From DASPKW01 sp038244055 (GTDB taxonomy: Bacteria > Planctomycetota > Phycisphaerae > Tepidisphaerales > Tepidisphaeraceae), in assembly GCA_038244055.1 (NCBI GenBank), contig JBBRTW010000462.1, forward strand, positions 1 to 5,636: a stretch of 5,636 nucleotides of DNA. The letters are read 5' to 3'. The translations under genes were made by a program, and so were the position numbers. Positions within the stretch are counted from its first letter, which is position 1. Every line of letters begins with the position of its first letter. Of the stretch, positions 5,375 to 5,636 are shown in pieces. A model generated the notes under the pieces. That model did no database searches, was not told the DNA's origin, and was given only the letters and a program-made list of their open reading frames with translations.

Positions 5375-5636
5375 CACGATCTCCTTGAAATGGAATGGAA
5401 GGTAAGAAGCTTTTCAGGTACTTGGTTCGATAGAGCAGCTTGAACTCGTATCGCGGATCATCGCCAGAATTCATTGCGCCGCACGCGATGGCCGATGCGG
5501 CGGATGGCAGCAATGGCGTGGTCCATGCGGTGTAGACGAAGCGGTTTTCTCGCGGAATCTCGCGCGGACGGAATCGCTGAAGCCCGATGAAACAGAGAAG
5601 CTCAAGGGCTGGCTTGCACATGCCTTCAATGCGCGT
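5367..5636 (-). CDS. csb3: Csb3 (Cas8u2), large-subunit-type effector protein, C-terminal fragment
   Basis: The frame is open from the right edge to the TGA at 5367-5369 and gives the last 89 residues of a protein whose start is outside the window. The visible part has CKPALELLCFIGLQRFRP (7-24), then an aromatic YTAW-TTPLLP stretch and a final YEFKLLYRTKYLKSFLPSIPF. This pattern and the position directly before csb1 fit Csb3 (GSU0052 family), the protein that takes the Cas8 place in the I-G variants lacking Csx17. Family members are thought to help recognise the PAM and recruit Cas3. The assignment rests on a short tail plus gene order. Csx17 is the alternative, but I think it less likely. 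The gene overlaps csb1 by 8 nt in the arrangement ATGAGTGA, another sign of coupled translation. Confidence 0.72.
   Translation of the reverse strand, partial: TRIEGMCKPALELLCFIGLQRFRPREIPRENRFVYTAWTTPLLPSAASAIACGAMNSGDDPRYEFKLLYRTKYLKSFLPSIPFQGDRDE
5381..5386 (-). promoter_or_regulatory. Ribosome binding site of csb1 inside the csb3 end
   Basis: AAGGAG on the minus strand is 6 nt before the ATG at 5372-5374 and only 3 nt before the GTG at 5375-5377. The spacing supports the ATG as the csb1 start. The site is within the last codons of csb3. Confidence 0.85.

Noticed and set aside
4430..5443. Long plus-strand open frame of 337 codons opposite csb1
   Set aside because: It is antisense to csb1 and the csb3 end, has no recognisable domain, and arises from the GC-rich codon pattern of the real genes.
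1..5636. A non-CRISPR or wholly new defence gene within the locus
   Set aside because: Coding space is filled by the standard I-G genes with gaps of at most 33 nt, and the only larger gap is the leader.

Overview
The window is the back half of a type I-G CRISPR-Cas locus (formerly I-U, the 'Dpsyc' or GSU005x group). Every recognisable gene is on the minus strand. In transcription order, from the right edge leftward, it holds the C-terminal end of csb3 (cas8u2), csb1 (cas7), csb2 (a cas5-cas6 fusion), a cas4-cas1 fusion, cas2, a leader of about 250 bp, and the first two repeats of a CRISPR array that continues past the left edge. This is the gene order I recall for the Geobacter sulfurreducens GSU0051-GSU0058 locus. 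The helicase-nuclease gene cas3 is expected upstream of csb3, beyond position 5636, and is not visible.

The genes are tightly packed: csb3 and csb1 overlap by 8 nt, csb1 and csb2 are 3 nt apart, csb2 and cas4-cas1 33 nt apart, and cas4-cas1 and cas2 18 nt apart. They probably form one polycistronic unit whose promoter is outside the window. csb1, csb2 and cas2 have clear Shine-Dalgarno sequences 6 nt before their start codons. cas4-cas1 does not, and its start lies in a small palindrome. Csb3, Csb1 and Csb2 should form the crRNA-guided surveillance complex, with the Cas6-like part of Csb2 processing pre-crRNA. The Cas4-Cas1 fusion and Cas2 should capture PAM-selected fragments and insert them at the leader-repeat junction near position 116/117.

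The DNA is GC-rich and bacterial in style. I cannot name the organism. A pyrimidine-rich Pro/Ser-coding tract at the start of cas4-cas1 resembles dispersed repeats of some GC-rich bacteria, perhaps including Planctomycetota, but that is a weak hint. There are no RNA genes, transposases or other mobile elements in the window.

I do not see an undescribed defence system. The points worth a second look are the large low-complexity insertions in Cas4-Cas1, a near-duplicate of the cas2 3' end in the leader at almost the same period as the array, the odd translation-start region of cas4-cas1, and a repeat whose hairpin ends 12 nt before the spacer.
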